Source: Isoetes taiwanensis
Lineage: Eukaryota > Streptophyta > Lycopodiopsida > Isoetales > Isoetaceae
Length of the DNA stretch: 64,000 nt
Direction of reading: 5' to 3'
Assembly (NCBI GenBank): GCA_021234155.1
Contig: JAJEKV010000022.1
Span: 5,293,852 to 5,357,851 of the forward strand
A model generated the notes under the pieces. It ran no database searches. It was not told where the DNA came from and was given only the letters and a program-made list of their open reading frames with translations. Each line of letters begins with the position of its first letter. The stretch's first letter is position 1. Positions 34,957 to 47,080 of this stretch are shown one piece after another. The position numbers and the translations under genes were made by a program.

Positions 34957-37900
34957 TTAACTTGTGTAAGAGCTGTGAAAACCTCCAACACCAAGTAATG
35001 CTTTGAACTTGCAGAACTTAATTTGTGTGAGAGCTTTCGTAAATATATCTGCAGCTTGATCTTGGGTGCTTATAAACTCAACTGATACATGTTTCTTGGC
35101 AACCATTTCTCTGATAAAATGCATGTGTAACTCAATGTGTTTTGTCCTTTGATGCAAGACAGGGTTTTTTGTGATAGCAATGCAGCTTTGGCTATCACAT
35201 AGCAAGATGGTAGCCTTTAATTGCATTATGCCCAGCTCATTTAGCAACCTTCTGGCCCAGACAACTTCTTTAGCTGCAAGTGTAGTGGCTGCATATTCAG
35301 CCTCAGCTGAAGACATGGCAGTACTAGATTGCTTCTTTGACTTCCATATTATGGCTGCTCCTCCAAGCATTAATGAGAACCCTGATGTGGACTTTCTGCT
35401 GTCTAAATCTGAGCCCCAGTCTGCATCACAGTATCCTTTGAGTGTCAAATCCTCATTAGAATAGCATATGCCCTGATCTTGAGTTCCCTTAAGGAATCTC
35501 AATATTCTTTTAGCTGCTATCCAGTGTTGTTTGCCTGGATTGTTTGTGTATCTGCTTAGTAAGCTAACAGAAAAGGCAATGTCAGGGCGTGTGCAGTTGC
35601 TAATGTATAACAAACAACCTAGTAGTTCTCTGTATGGTATCTCCTCCATTTCTTTAATTTCTTCAACAGATTTAGGACACATGTCCTGTGATATAGAATG
35701 ACCAGATACCAAAGGCGTGTCCACAGTCTTGCACTCACTCATTCCAAATCTTTCCAATATGCTTTGAATATTTGCAGTTTGTGTGAGTGTAAGAATCTTA
35801 TTGGCCCTGTTTCTTTGCACTTCAATTCCCAAAAACTTCTTTAATTCACCTAGGTCAGTCATTTTGAATTTTTCCTTTAGCATAGCTTTGCTGCAATTTA
35901 GACACTCCATAGAGTTTGAAATCATAATGCAATCATCCACATATAGTGCAATGATGCAATAATTACCATTTTGTTTTAAAACATAAATATTACCATCACT
36001 TTGCAATTTATTAAAGCCTTTTTTCCTGAGATAATCATCCATGCAAATATACCATTGCCTGGGTGCTTGTTTGAGTCCATAGACTGCTCTCTTTAATCTC
36101 CATACCATGTTAGATCCAACCTCAAAGCCTTGTGGCTGTTCCATGAAGATTTCCTCATCTAGTTGAGCATTTAAAAATGCAGTACTAACGTCCATATGAT
36201 GGATCTCAAGGTTTTTGGCATTTGCATATGCCAATAGCATTCGGATACTTGCTAATTTGACTATTGGAGAAAAAGTCTCATCATAATCCAGCCCTTTTTT
36301 CTGAGAGAACCCTTTTGCAACTAATCTGGCCTTATACTTCTGCCCTTTCCCATCTGACTCAGGTTTTAGTTTAAATATCCATTTGTTTTTGACAATATTT
36401 TTCCCACTAGGTCTTTCAACCAGCTCATAGGTTTGTGTCCTTTGGAAGGCGTTCATTTCCTCTTCCATGGCTTTCTTCCAACATAATGAATCATTTGCAC
36501 TCATAGATTCTTCATAGCTGCAGGGTACATTAGGTTCAAGAATGGCTAGAATTTGTTCAAGTTCGGGTTCCTCCTCTGCAAATCTCCTACTTTTCCCCTC
36601 ATCACTTCTTCCATATTTATTTGTGTCAATGTCTAAATCATTCTTGTGCTTTTCTGCTTCAGTCTTCCTTCTTTTGGTTTTCAACACATAATCTTCATGT
36701 TCTATATCTGCCTGATTCTTTTCATTGTCAACATTTCTGATATTTGTTGAATTTCCAGCAAATTCTCCATTGATATCCTCATCATCACATATTTCTGGTT
36801 TTTCAGGCTCCTTATTCACATCCTTAATTTTATCTTCATCATTTGTTTTGTCTACTTCTGATTTCTTCTTCTCTCTATGTTTGTACAGAATACTTTCATC
36901 AAATGTTACATCACGACTTACTATAATTCTTCTTTTAGCTGGCTCATATAACTGATACCCTTTTGAATGCTCGTCATAACCTATGAGATAGCATAGGCAA
37001 GCTCTGTCATCTAATTTCTTCCTAACTTCTTCTGGTATATGAGCATATGCTGCACATCCATACACTTTATAATGTTCAAAAGAGGGTTCAGTCCCATACC
37101 ATAGTTTGTCAGGTACTTCTCCATTTGTACTTCTAGTAGGCAATTTGTTTTGAATATTTGCTACTGATTTGAGCGCTTCCTCCCACAGAAAGTTTGGCAG
37201 GCCAGCATGCTTGATCATAGATCTCACTGCATTAAGCAGTGATCTATTCTTCCTCTCTGCTACTCCATTTTGTTGAGGAGTGTGAGAGCGTGTAAGTTGC
37301 CTTTTAATCCCAAGACTTTGATAGTATTTGTTAAACCTGTAAGAAACAAACTCACCTCCTCTGTCAGTTCTCAAGCATTTAACTTTCTTACCAGTTTGTC
37401 TTTCTGCTTCAGCTTGAAATATTTTGAATGCTTCAAAGGCTTGATCTTTAGTCCTCAGTGTATAGCATTTGGTTTTCCTAGTTAGCATCTGTAAAGGTAA
37501 TAAAGTACTTTCTTCCATGAATGCTCCTTACATTTAGTGGTCCACATAGATCACTATGCACAATCTCCAAGATTTCTTTTGCCCTTTTAGCTTTCTTGGG
37601 AAATGGTAATCTACTGTTTTTTCCAAATAAACAGCCCTCACATTTAAGGTTTTCAACCTTATCTTCTTCACCAATGATCAGACCCCTTTTGATCATATAG
37701 TTAATGTTGTTTGCATGAGTATGGCCGAGTCTCTCATGCCACAATTTCAGAGTAGGTATTCTTATTGTATTGATTGCATCAGCCATATCATTATAAAAAC
37801 CAAAGAGTTTGCCAATACGTTTCCCAAGAAACTTGATTTTATTATGCAACATCACCTTACAAAATAGTTTTTCAAATACTACTTGATAACCAAGATCCAC

Positions 37901-37996
37901 TAATTGAGTGACAGAAATAAGATTCTTCACTATATTAGGAACACAAAATACTTTATCCAACATCACAATCTTTCCCTCCAAGTCATATAATTCCAA
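34957..37996 (-). pseudogene. Copia pol: integrase, reverse transcriptase, RNase H
   Basis: An upstream frame (37996-37478) holds GAG-pre-integrase (LWHERLGH, then a CxxC) and HSDLCGPL, the start of the integrase core. After one frameshift the 853-residue frame (37518-34957) continues with LRTDRGGEF and SHTPQQNGVAERKNRSL (integrase D and E residues), then KARLVAKGFSQKKGLDY and ALYVDDCIMIS (reverse-transcriptase YVDD). It then has GYCDADWGSD and SSAEAEYAATTLAAKEVVW (RNase H), ending near TKHIELHMHFIREMV and DIFTKAL. Domain order and motifs are complete. Only the frameshift near 37500 stops a full polyprotein. Confidence 0.95.
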
Positions 37997-38039
37997 AAGT
38001 CCTTCTTCTTCAACCTTTTCTAATTTCCCATCTCCGATC

Positions 38040-38150
38040 TGGAAATTTTGCTAGTCTTCTCCTTTAGCCTGCACCTGGATTTTATCACGCTTCTTTCAAC
38101 TCCACTATCTATGACAAATAGATTATCATCATCCTTAGAAGTTCTTTCTT
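38040..38150 (-). pseudogene. Copia protease remnant
   Basis: Between gag and integrase a minus frame gives DDDNLFVIDSGVERSVIKSR, with the aspartic protease DSG in place. Stops and shifts surround it. Confidence 0.6.
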
Positions 38151-38295
38151 ACCTCTGCATTTTAAGTCCAAAATCTTGTGCTTCTGGGTTATGTTTTACG
38201 TGATCTTTCCTTTGCCTTTGTTCCTAAAATTTCCTCTTCCCCTTTGAGTTATTACCTCGTATTATACCCTCGCCCTAGTATTCATCCCTCTTCCT

Positions 38296-39137
38296 CTACC
38301 CTTTTCTTGATCCCTTGGGGGGAAATGGTTTAGCAGCTACATGACCATAACCTTGGCAATTAAAGCATCTATTCTCCTTTGGCAGTTTAGGACAGTTAGC
38401 CTTAATGTGGCCTTCTAAATTGCAATAAAAGCATGGACCTACTCGGCCTCTTCCCCCAGCATAGAGTATTTCATTATTTTCATCACTCTCCTTTTTTACT
38501 TTCCTTTGCTCTACTTCTGTTCTGAGCATATTTTCAGCTTTATTCCTTGTCTTAGCAACATTTCTTATTAAGACTGACAGCTGCTCATTAGAGGAAACAG
38601 CTCGGGCTATGGATAGCACTTGATACCTTTCATTTATGACAACTCCAGCTCCATCTAAATCAGCTATGATGTTGTCAAATTTATTAAAAAATTCTGACAC
38701 ATCATCATCCTCATGAAACCTTAGGTTCCTTAGTTCAGTTTCCAAAACATCAATTTGTGAAGATGTTTTGGCCTCATAATTTTTTAGCAAATAGCTCCAC
38801 ATCCTCTCAGCTTGAACATGATAGTTGGTCCAACTTTGCTGCAAATAATGCCTTTGGCCTCCTTTATTTTGGCAATTAGTGTTGCATTTGCTGAGCTTCC
38901 TTCTCCACTAACAGACTGACCTCCTCCTCTAACTTCTCCTGCTGTTGAACTTGCACCAGCATCACTTGTAGCAGATGTATCACCTGCATTATCCTCACCT
39001 TCATTGGGATCTACAAGTTCCCAAAGATCTTCTACTTCCAGAATATGCATAATCTGGTTTTTCCAGATTTGGAATCCTGGTCCTCCTTTATAAACTTCAA
39101 CAGCATTAAGTAGACTTGCACCAAATCTACTAGCCAT
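38296..39137 (-). pseudogene. Copia gag, frameshifted
   Basis: Translation likely starts at the ATG at 39137, 18 bases past the primer site (MASRFGASLLNAVEVYKGG, with the FQIWKNQIMHILE core of Copia gag). A frameshift near 38800 moves to the second frame, which ends with two zinc knuckles: CFYCNLEGHIKANC (intact) and CFNCQGYGHVAAKP (last Cys missing). Confidence 0.85.
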
Positions 39138-39168
39138 GATCCTTAACCTGAAGAGCTCTGATACCACT

Positions 39169-39766
39169 TGTTGTTAGTTCAACTATTGAATGAAATTTTC
39201 CTAGTAATAGTCTTCTCAATATCAATACTTAACGCCAAGCAAGACTATAATGCATGAATATTTATCATTTCCTTTGTTCTTAACTAGCCAGCTTTCAAAA
39301 CAAAACTATTAACCATTGAAAATCATAATATAGACTTTACTGTAGCATCGAGATCGAACATAATACTGTAGCACAATTACCCTTGCTAGTTGAACTGTTT
39401 GGATGGGATCCGACTCACTCAGAGCTAGATCCACAACCAATAGATGTTTATAGATTAGCAGGTCCGGCGGTTATGGAACCGATGTGTGCAGAGCCGACGG
39501 TTATGCCTTCACCGACCACTGAAGACTAGCATGGCATATTTCTATTCGATCGCTTAAATAAGGAATGCTTATATTCAAATGCAATTTTACCTTAGCTCTT
39601 TAGCCTTTTAACCTTAGGCCTTAACCATTGGCATTTAATCAATATCTTTCAACCTTACGTAACCATTGCTAAGTAAACATAAGGTTAAGTGTAGAACCAA
39701 ACGCAGTCGAAGTACGAAGCGAAGTGCTTCCAGTTATCTGCGGATCTTGACAAGCTCACGTGTTCA
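39169..39766 (-). repeat. Copia 5' LTR
   Basis: It starts TGTTGTTAG on the plus strand beside the primer site and aligns with 34159-34690. Its outer 75 or so bases (from about 39700) are different and shorter than in the partner. The end at 39766 is inferred from a CA and the near-duplicate TAATC. Confidence 0.8.
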
Positions 39767-41980
39767 TAATCAACGTGGTATTTAAAGCACTCGATCTTCA
39801 ATGTCTCTACTTCCTCTAAAATTATTTTCAATATAGAAACAAGGTAGAAACGAGCCTTAGAATCCCTTGCTACTAGAATGTGAGAACCTGCAAGGAAGCT
39901 CAAGGCTCCAGCTGTGTCTAGCTTGAAGGATTATGCCTAGATATTTTCAAAATTATGGCTAGACAACTTTAGATAGCAATGATGCAAAATACTCTTCAAT
40001 TATGAATTAAGACATTCGAATACTTCACCATTCACTATTCAATAATCATTTAACAAACCATTGAAATTTTACTGTTCATTTTGTATTGACTAATTTACTG
40101 TAGCAGAGTTGACTCATATTTCGAGAGCCCAAGCACGATCTTTGAATTCATTGATCGATCTTCTATCCACACAAAGATGAGATCCGAATGCATTACATCT
40201 TAGTTTATATCCGGATCAGTCTGGCCGATCGGCCTAACCGACCTCTTAGCCGCACTTTGGGTCGACCATGGCATTCTGTCATTCGACCGTTTTTCTCCAT
40301 TTCTATAATGGTTAAGGCATACTAATCTTCAACTTTAACCTTTAACCTTTAACCACAAATTAACGACCTAGGTTAGAATTTACCTAGGCCATTCCACTAA
40401 CTTAGCAATAACCATTGCATTTCATGTTCCCATTTGATCCCAATGTCAAACGACCATTGTCTGACTTGCTTTCAACCCCTTTGTTGCACGTTTGTATTTT
40501 GTAATTTTCCCCACACTCTCGCGGGGAACTTTCTTCTCTGTAAATCTTAGCCATAATATTACATGACTAATAACTTTCATAGCTTCTGAAATTTACAAAT
40601 AAATGAGATATCCTCCTTCCATGTCCATTCTTTCATAGTCTGGTTTGTACATGAACTATTTGTAGTGTGCTATATAATCATCGGGGATGGGCTATTGACC
40701 TAATGCAAAAAATGTAGAGACTTCCCAGTATTCAAGATGATCAGTGGCAAAATTGTTGACACGCATTCATCATTCGATAGAATTTACAATGTCTCTGGGC
40801 TGCTTGAAATAATATTTAAATGCACAATGCACCAAGCATAAGGTTAGAAAAAGACTTCACTTAAGGCGAGTTTTGAGAAACCGTGAGTAAAAATGCATGA
40901 CAACGCCAATCTCGAATGGGATTCATCCTTGTTTGAATAACTTAGCTTTGCTTCTCTAAGGGATAAATCGAATAGTTCAACACAATTGACTTGCGGCAAC
41001 TTTATGTGGCTTTGGACATGGAGTACAAATGTGATTTTATCAGAAGTTCACATGTTTTTTGAGATGACAAAAGCCAAGTGGCTAGGCCAAAATGGCTAAA
41101 CCAGGAACTCACCATCTAGATGACCGAACCCACTATCTATATGTTCGACAAATGTCTACGATGGGAATTTCTAGCCCCAAAAATCTAAATAAACTAGATT
41201 GAAATGCTTTACGCATCGATACACTAGTTGTGGTGGCGACTCATGTTTCTCGAAATTCCCGGATGATCCTTGCGAAATATCTCCAGGATAGATTAGATCT
41301 AAATGGAACCAAACATATGAAAGATCACTCTAAGACAAAAAAGCATGGCATTCTACAAAAAGAGGCCAAATCGATACAGCTCATAGAGGCATTTGCGAGC
41401 TCAATAGAGCATACCTTTGTGATGGATGGTGGACTTGAGCGTCTTGCGATGATCTATGAATAGAACAATAGAAGAAAAAAACAAAGAGTGGTTCCCGAAG
41501 CAACCAGACTTTGGTGCCATTGAAGCATGAGAACAAAGGGCTAGGATTAACCCGGTTGCCAACAAACAAATTAGGGCCCCATAATAAGAAAAATTGCCAC
41601 TCACGCCAAAAAACATATCGGTGCCTTCAAGAAGAAAGGCAGAGGCCGCGACCTAAAACGAACGAATTTGATGCTTTTACAAGGTTACACCAAGGAAGGG
41701 AGGAAGGATTGGATGCTATATACTTGAGAATCAATGGCACTTAGTTGGGGGTGAGAACCAACGGAACAAGAAAAAACCAGAGATGCACGTTTCGAGCGGC
41801 ATCCCTGGCTTATTTTTCTCAACCGTAGCTTTCGCTAGATCAAAATCCAACGGCATGTTGCTTATCCATGTCAAATTTTTAGACACGTGGATAGGATAGG
41901 CTTCGAGATAATGCGCCACTCGAGGTTAGGCTGTTGCGCTAAAAACTGTGTAATTTCCTACAATTTCTAAAGGATCTTAG
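39767..41980. other. Transposon interior right of the Copia, including an LTR-like stretch
   Basis: About 39930-40600 resembles the neighbouring Copia LTR in style (TTACTGTAGCA, GGATC, CGACC, ACCTTTAACC and ACCATTGCATTT in the same order) and may be an old solo LTR of a related family. Boundaries are unclear. The rest holds only short frames. Confidence 0.35.
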
Positions 41981-41984
41981 CCTT

Positions 41985-42705
41985 TTCGGTATAAATTTAT
42001 ACCGAAAGAGGTCTCCACGGTATAAATTTATAACGCAGAGCAACCTGCGGTATAAATTTATACCGTGGAGCACTCTTTCTGTATAAATTTATACAAGGTC
42101 GTCCTCCTCCTCGGTATAAATTTATACCGAGAAGAACTCAGATGGTATAAAATTATACCGATGGGGTTCAGCCACTGTATAAATTTATACAGAAAGACCA
42201 CGACCTAGAGAAAGTTTAAACTTCTAAAAGAAACCTAAACTTGAAATGGTACGGGTTAGAAACTTACGTGGCCATGTCCGTATGAAGATCCTTATAGCTG
42301 CTGGAAGTCGCAAAAAAGGGCAGGTATAGGCGGATCGGATCTTGGCGCAGCCAAGCCACAGATATCTGATATCTTTGCTTCGCCCCTCCGCCTCCCTTAA
42401 GTAGTATCTCCAATTGCTATTTCGGTGATATTTTGTCTATATGTTTTACATACAAAATGATCTAAAGTTTTAGTGATGTTATTATACCCCTCCTTGTTTG
42501 CTTTCACCACGGCGACCGTATAAATTTATACGCTTTCTGTATAAATTTATAGCACTCTTGTCTCTTGTGCTTCTGCTCGGTATAAATTTATACGCTCCTT
42601 GTTTGCTTCCATTTTGCCCTTTGTATAAATTTATAATTTTAGATAAATTCATACCACTCTTTGTCTCTTGTTAGCTGCTCCTGGGTATAAATTTATACCG
42701 TACGT
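41985..42705. repeat. TATAAATTTATA palindromes, right cluster
   Basis: Copies lie at about 41989, 42022, 42052, 42082, 42115, 42145 (one base longer), 42177, 42529, 42540, 42582, 42624 and 42686. The first seven are spaced about 30-33 bases apart, most with CGG...CCG or CTG...CAG extensions. They lie upstream of the transposase gene. Confidence 0.9.
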
Positions 42706-43249
42706 CCGCCGATGAGCTCACTATGGCTGGAGAGAAGAGAGCGTCCGAGCCACCACCTCCTGCTCGTCGGCTACCTCCACCCATGGTTTTCACACCAACG
42801 GTTGCTGCTAGCCAGAAACTTCGACTTTGACACTCGAGCCCCAGCCCTCCCCGTTAGTTGCCGCGTGGCTACCACCACCAATGCAGTTCACGCCACCACA
42901 TCCTCGCCCCCGCTTCGCTTGCCACCACCCATGCATTTCACTCCTCCAGAACCACGGACAACAAGCCAACCGTCCTCCACCCAATCGTTTTACTCCAGCC
43001 GATCCCAGACTCCCTCCTCCCGTTCATTTTAGTCCGTCTCCCTTGATTCAGCCTAGACAGCCCACACGATTACACGCAAAATGACTCCATCACCATCCAT
43101 TGCACCGCGGATGCCACTCCTAGTGAAAGCATCAACACCATGCCATCTCCTGTGGTTTTATGAGACTTCGAGCTACTCAACTCGCCATCCGCCGACGACT
43201 TTTTCCAAGGGAAAGGCAAACTTCTTCCACACGGATCAAGCACATGCCT

Positions 43250-45888
43250 AATCTCACTTGCATCGACAAGTACAACGTCCGCTTCCTACAAGGTCGGATG
43301 AAGAAACACCTCATGTTGATATTTGGGGCGAGGACCTACCAAAGCCACAAGACTCTATGTTCAATTCAAAGCTCCGCGCAAGTATTAAGCGAAACTTACA
43401 TAAGAAAGCATGTACATCCCAAAGAAGAAAGAAACTTATGGATTTAGGCTCACTTGAGGACAACACATACAAAGCAATCGTTGTTCTCAACGTTTTTGCT
43501 TAAGATTGGACTAAAGGATTTGAGGTTGATTCGTGATAGTTCTGATTCAATGACTCTGCTAGACCAAAGGGGCTACTTGGCCTTCAATATTAGGCCAGAT
43601 TCGGTGAGAAGTTTACTTTACACAACCCGGCTACAATCGTCTGTCAAACAAATTTTTAAATTGATTCATGCCTTAGGCGAGCGACTTTTGACCACCTGAA
43701 GAAAAGGCTTGACAAGAATCCGTGCATTAATGACTACCGCCACTCAGGAGGTATATCTAGAGTTCATGCCCTTCAATGTGTTTCTGGATGGAAGGTTTTT
43801 TAAGGAGTCTTCGCGAGAAACTCCCTAACAGCCCTATGTACCACTTGAGGACAACTTCAATAAACGTGAAGTCTACGATAATTATAAGGGCGTGTGTTGA
43901 GGCTGGAGAATGCCATGTCCGCTACTCTTACTTTTCGTGCTTTCCGGGAAAAAGAGTTTTCTCAGCGTGTCCATTTCTAGAAAGCATCGGATGTCCGTTT
44001 GTGCTACATGCTCTGGTTAAAAGCTCGAGACAAAATGCAAGGACACTTCACACTAAAAGTAAGCTTCCAAAACGCCGTTCTTGCCTAATTATACTTAAAA
44101 GTAGGTTCTTTCCTAAACACGTTTTTTCATTTCGGATGCATTGAAAGAGAAATTGAACAAGCACTGAGAACAACAATCTTTGGAAAGGAGAAAATTGACA
44201 AAACATAGGAAGAAAAGCACTTTGGAACAACCACTCAACTACATATCGGTTGTTATTGATGGAATGGACGAGAAGAAGACCACCCTACCACATTTTGTCA
44301 ATGTGCCTAAGGATGCTTCTTGAAGAAGATTTCATACACCCTGCATGTTGTTGGTGCTATGGTATTTAATGGAAAAACTATCTTGCAAGGCATTTTTGAA
44401 CTATCCAAACGTTCATGCTGATCCAAATCTCACTATTACAATATTGAATAAGCTTCTTTCCAATCTAGAACATATACCACCGGTTCTATATCTTCACTAG
44501 ACAACACGACAAGAGAAAATAAGAATCGGTTGTTTGCTTTCATCGTGCTATGCTAGTTGAGAAACAAATCTTCAAGAAGGTGAAGATTGGTTTTACGCTT
44601 GTTGGTCATACACACGATCAAATTGATCGATGTTCGAGAGGGTTCTCTAAACGTCTTGCTCGAAAAAAAGCTCTCGGTCTACCAGCAATGATTGAGGTTA
44701 TCTAAGATTCCTATAATCCTCGTCCCGACATCGAAGTTATTAGAAGAAACTTATGATTTCAAGGAATGGATTTTTCGGAGAGATCAACTGGGTCACTGTG
44801 CTATTGAGCCCTTGAGAAACATTACATTTCAGCATCAGATCAAAATTTCACTTGTAGATGGCAAGGCCATCTTACAAGGAAAGAAATATGCCACATCCTT
44901 AGCGATTGGCGGCCGGCCAGGTATCCAATTCATTAAACATCCCCAACACTAGTTCCATGCTCTCTGCAGAGAAAAATGCCTCTAAAAAGCTTGAAAGAAA
45001 TCACAAAGAGTAAAAAGGAGGGAAGAGCATTTGACTCAAACAAATCATTGAATTATATTGAGACAAGTATTCAGTCGTGTTTCCTAACCATTTTGGGGAG
45101 ACAGATGCTTTATGGTGACCTCAGTTTTTTCTCAAGAACGCGACATGTTGCAAGCTTCATTGCAAGGTCGAAGAACAGTTACATTCAACTGGCCATCTAG
45201 GCAACCTATCCCTGTGCAAGTTGAGAATCAAGAGGAACATGTAGAGATATTGGCTAGCTCAGATGAAGAGGAGAGAGTCATGTACACTGGCCCCAGACGC
45301 ACGGCACAACAAGTTGCTCGAGTATCTGGTTCAGTCTCAGAGATTCAGAAAGGAATGCTCATAGCTGTCCCAGCTGATAATGATGAGTCTGGGAAGCCGT
45401 TCTGGCTAGCTAAAGTACTGGAGGTAACAAGAGAGGATGGAATTCCCACACAATTAAAAGTGCACTGGATGAGAACGAATGCTGCCAATGCTTTCAGTGG
45501 GAGTTATACTTTGGAGATGGTAAAAACGGGAGTGGGAAAGAGAGCAAAGTCCAAAGCAAACACTGCGGTCATAGATCTAACTGAAGTAAAGGTTCTTGCA
45601 TATGACTTTGTTCTGACTGCTGCTAATAAGTTACGTATGGTCACTCAAACTTTAATAAGGTCGGCATGTGGATTAGACAAACAACCTAGAAAGGTGGCAA
45701 AAAAAGATGATGATGAAGACTCACTTGTAGACAGTGAGGAAGAAGATCGTTCGAGTACATCCAGTTTTGAGAGTGAAGCTGAGGATGAAGGCTCAAGTGA
45801 TCAGGGATTAAATGAGTCTGAGGATGAGATGCATCCTGATCTTGCTGCAAAATGTAAGTTTGTCTCGATGACTTCGAACATGTAAAGA
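43250..45888 (+). pseudogene. DUF7869-type transposase with chromatin-reader-like tail
   Basis: Broken frames in one direction give LNYISVVIDGMDEKKTTLPH (about 44226-44286), LDNTTRENKNR (about 44496-44528), LVGHTHDQIDRCSRGFSKRL (about 44601-44660) and KEWIFRRDQLGHC (about 44762-44800). This is the D...D...H/D order of an RNase-H-like nuclease, as I recall it from the DUF7869 proteins of plants, oomycetes and invertebrates. The C-terminal frame (45112-45885) is open: EIQKGMLIAVPADNDESGKP, FWLAKVLEVTREDG and LKVHWM form a Tudor/BAH-like module, then an acidic tail. Stops upstream (for example 43502 and 44322) show decay. Confidence 0.65.
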
Positions 45889-46283
45889 ACATAAAGTGCG
45901 GTGATGATTGTCTGTCAAAATGTCCTATATTTTTGACAATTTTGTTCATAATTTTGTACAATTTTCACAACCTTGAATATATCACTTCTTTGTCACTCTA
46001 CTACCCTTGCTATTTTTTTTATTGCCCCTTTTTTGCTACACTTTATATAAGTAACTATTTTTTGTTCTAAATTAGGAGGATGAAAATTGCTATTTAAAAT
46101 TTTTGCATGGAAGTTATGTACAATCAACCCCTCAAAAAAGGTACCTAAATTACCTAAATTGTCACACCTGTCACAAAAAAATCTTAAAAATGGACTTTTT
46201 AAAGGGAATTTTAGGGAATCTTTCAAAGATTCCTTTTGAAGTGCGTTTGCAGCAAATAAGTGCGTTTCATTTTAAGCTTTGTT

Positions 46284-47055
46284 AGAAGCAAGAACTACAA
46301 AAAGATAGAGATAAACTGTTAGCCAAATTGGAGACAATAACTATTGCTTCTGATGGGCAGACACAGAAAATGCTTGATTCAGAGAAGTTGTGCCCATAAA
46401 GTGTTTTGTAGATAATGACTTCAATTATGAGGTGTTAATTAACATTGTGTCTCTAACAAAAAACATCTCCTTAGGAAAAAAGACTGGACTGCCCACTAAA
46501 GCCTAAGAATCGTAGAACATTTAACATATTTCTTGAAGAGGGAAAGATCATATTAACATTTCTTGAAGAATGGAAAGATCATGGTATTTGAGTCATGTTA
46601 TTCTAACGTAAAAACATCTTTTCTAAATGAGGTTACAAATTTAATATGGAGTAGTGCCTTTTGTGAAAAACATATAAATGATTTACATATGCCTGTATTA
46701 AAGCATATTGATGGGAATATATGTAGAACCAACTTATTATTAATCACAAGCATATCCACACAACACACAGTTATAAGAAATTAGTTGATATTACAAGCGC
46801 AACAGTATTTTAGTAATATATTTTTTGATCTTTGCTGGAATGTTGGATTAAATGTAATAAGCTCACTAACAAATACTAATTACTATAGATGTACATGAAA
46901 ATTTGTGTGCTTAGGCAGGGTGGTTTACTGAAGAAAAACATTGGCCTCTTACAATATGAATGAATTAACATTAAGTGATTAGTTCATTTACAGGTTTCTA
47001 CGAGCCCAACATGTGAAACATTAGTTGATAAGATCATTGGCATGTTTCTAATGGA
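46284..47055. other. Right flank of the large transposon
   Basis: The first 110 bases read KQELQKDRDKLLAKLETITI, a coiled coil that may continue the frame broken at 28890. The rest is AT-rich with no recognised gene. Confidence 0.4.
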
Positions 47056-47080
47056 GCCCAGCAATGCTAGGCTTGGTTAG
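47056..47080 (+). other. Helitron-like 3' end, decayed
   Basis: The hairpin GCCCAGC-AAT-GCTAGGC (one mismatch) is followed by TTGGTTAG and a T. TTAG may be a mutated CTAG. Confidence 0.4.

Larger units (their letters stand above)
34159..39766 (-). mobile_element. Ty1/Copia LTR retrotransposon nested in the large transposon
   Basis: The order on the minus strand is LTR (39766-39169), primer site TGGTATCAGAGC (39166-39155), gag, protease, integrase, reverse transcriptase, RNase H, polypurine GATGGGGGAA (34786-34777) and LTR (34776-34159). Gag-pol order with integrase before reverse transcriptase defines Copia. The flanks AAATC (34154-34158) and TAATC (39767-39771) share four of five bases as a likely target duplication. 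The LTRs differ by about ten substitutions over the first 520 aligned bases, so insertion is relatively recent. Frameshifts in gag and protease show it is dead. Confidence 0.95.
28891..46283. mobile_element. Large TIR DNA transposon carrying a methyltransferase and a DUF7869-type transposase
   Basis: The left end AACAAGGTTTAAAATGAAAC (28891 on) and the reverse complement of the right end (46254-46283) agree at 28 of 30 positions. AGAA flanks both ends (28887-28890 and 46284-46287) as a possible short target duplication. Between them lie a minus-strand ParB-like/methyltransferase gene, a plus-strand transposase gene and about twenty TATAAATTTATA palindromes on both sides of a nested Copia. Without the Copia the element is about 11.8 kb. 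Both genes are broken. The claim that both genes belong to one unit rests on the TIRs and shared palindromes. Confidence 0.7.

Noticed and set aside
35171-37485. Plus-strand ORFs over the Copia pol region
   Set aside because: They are antisense shadows of the long minus-strand polyprotein frame.
41985-42200. CRISPR array from regularly spaced TATAAATTTATA
   Set aside because: Repeats are only 12-18 bases and palindromic, spacing is irregular overall, there are no cas genes, and the context is a eukaryotic transposon.
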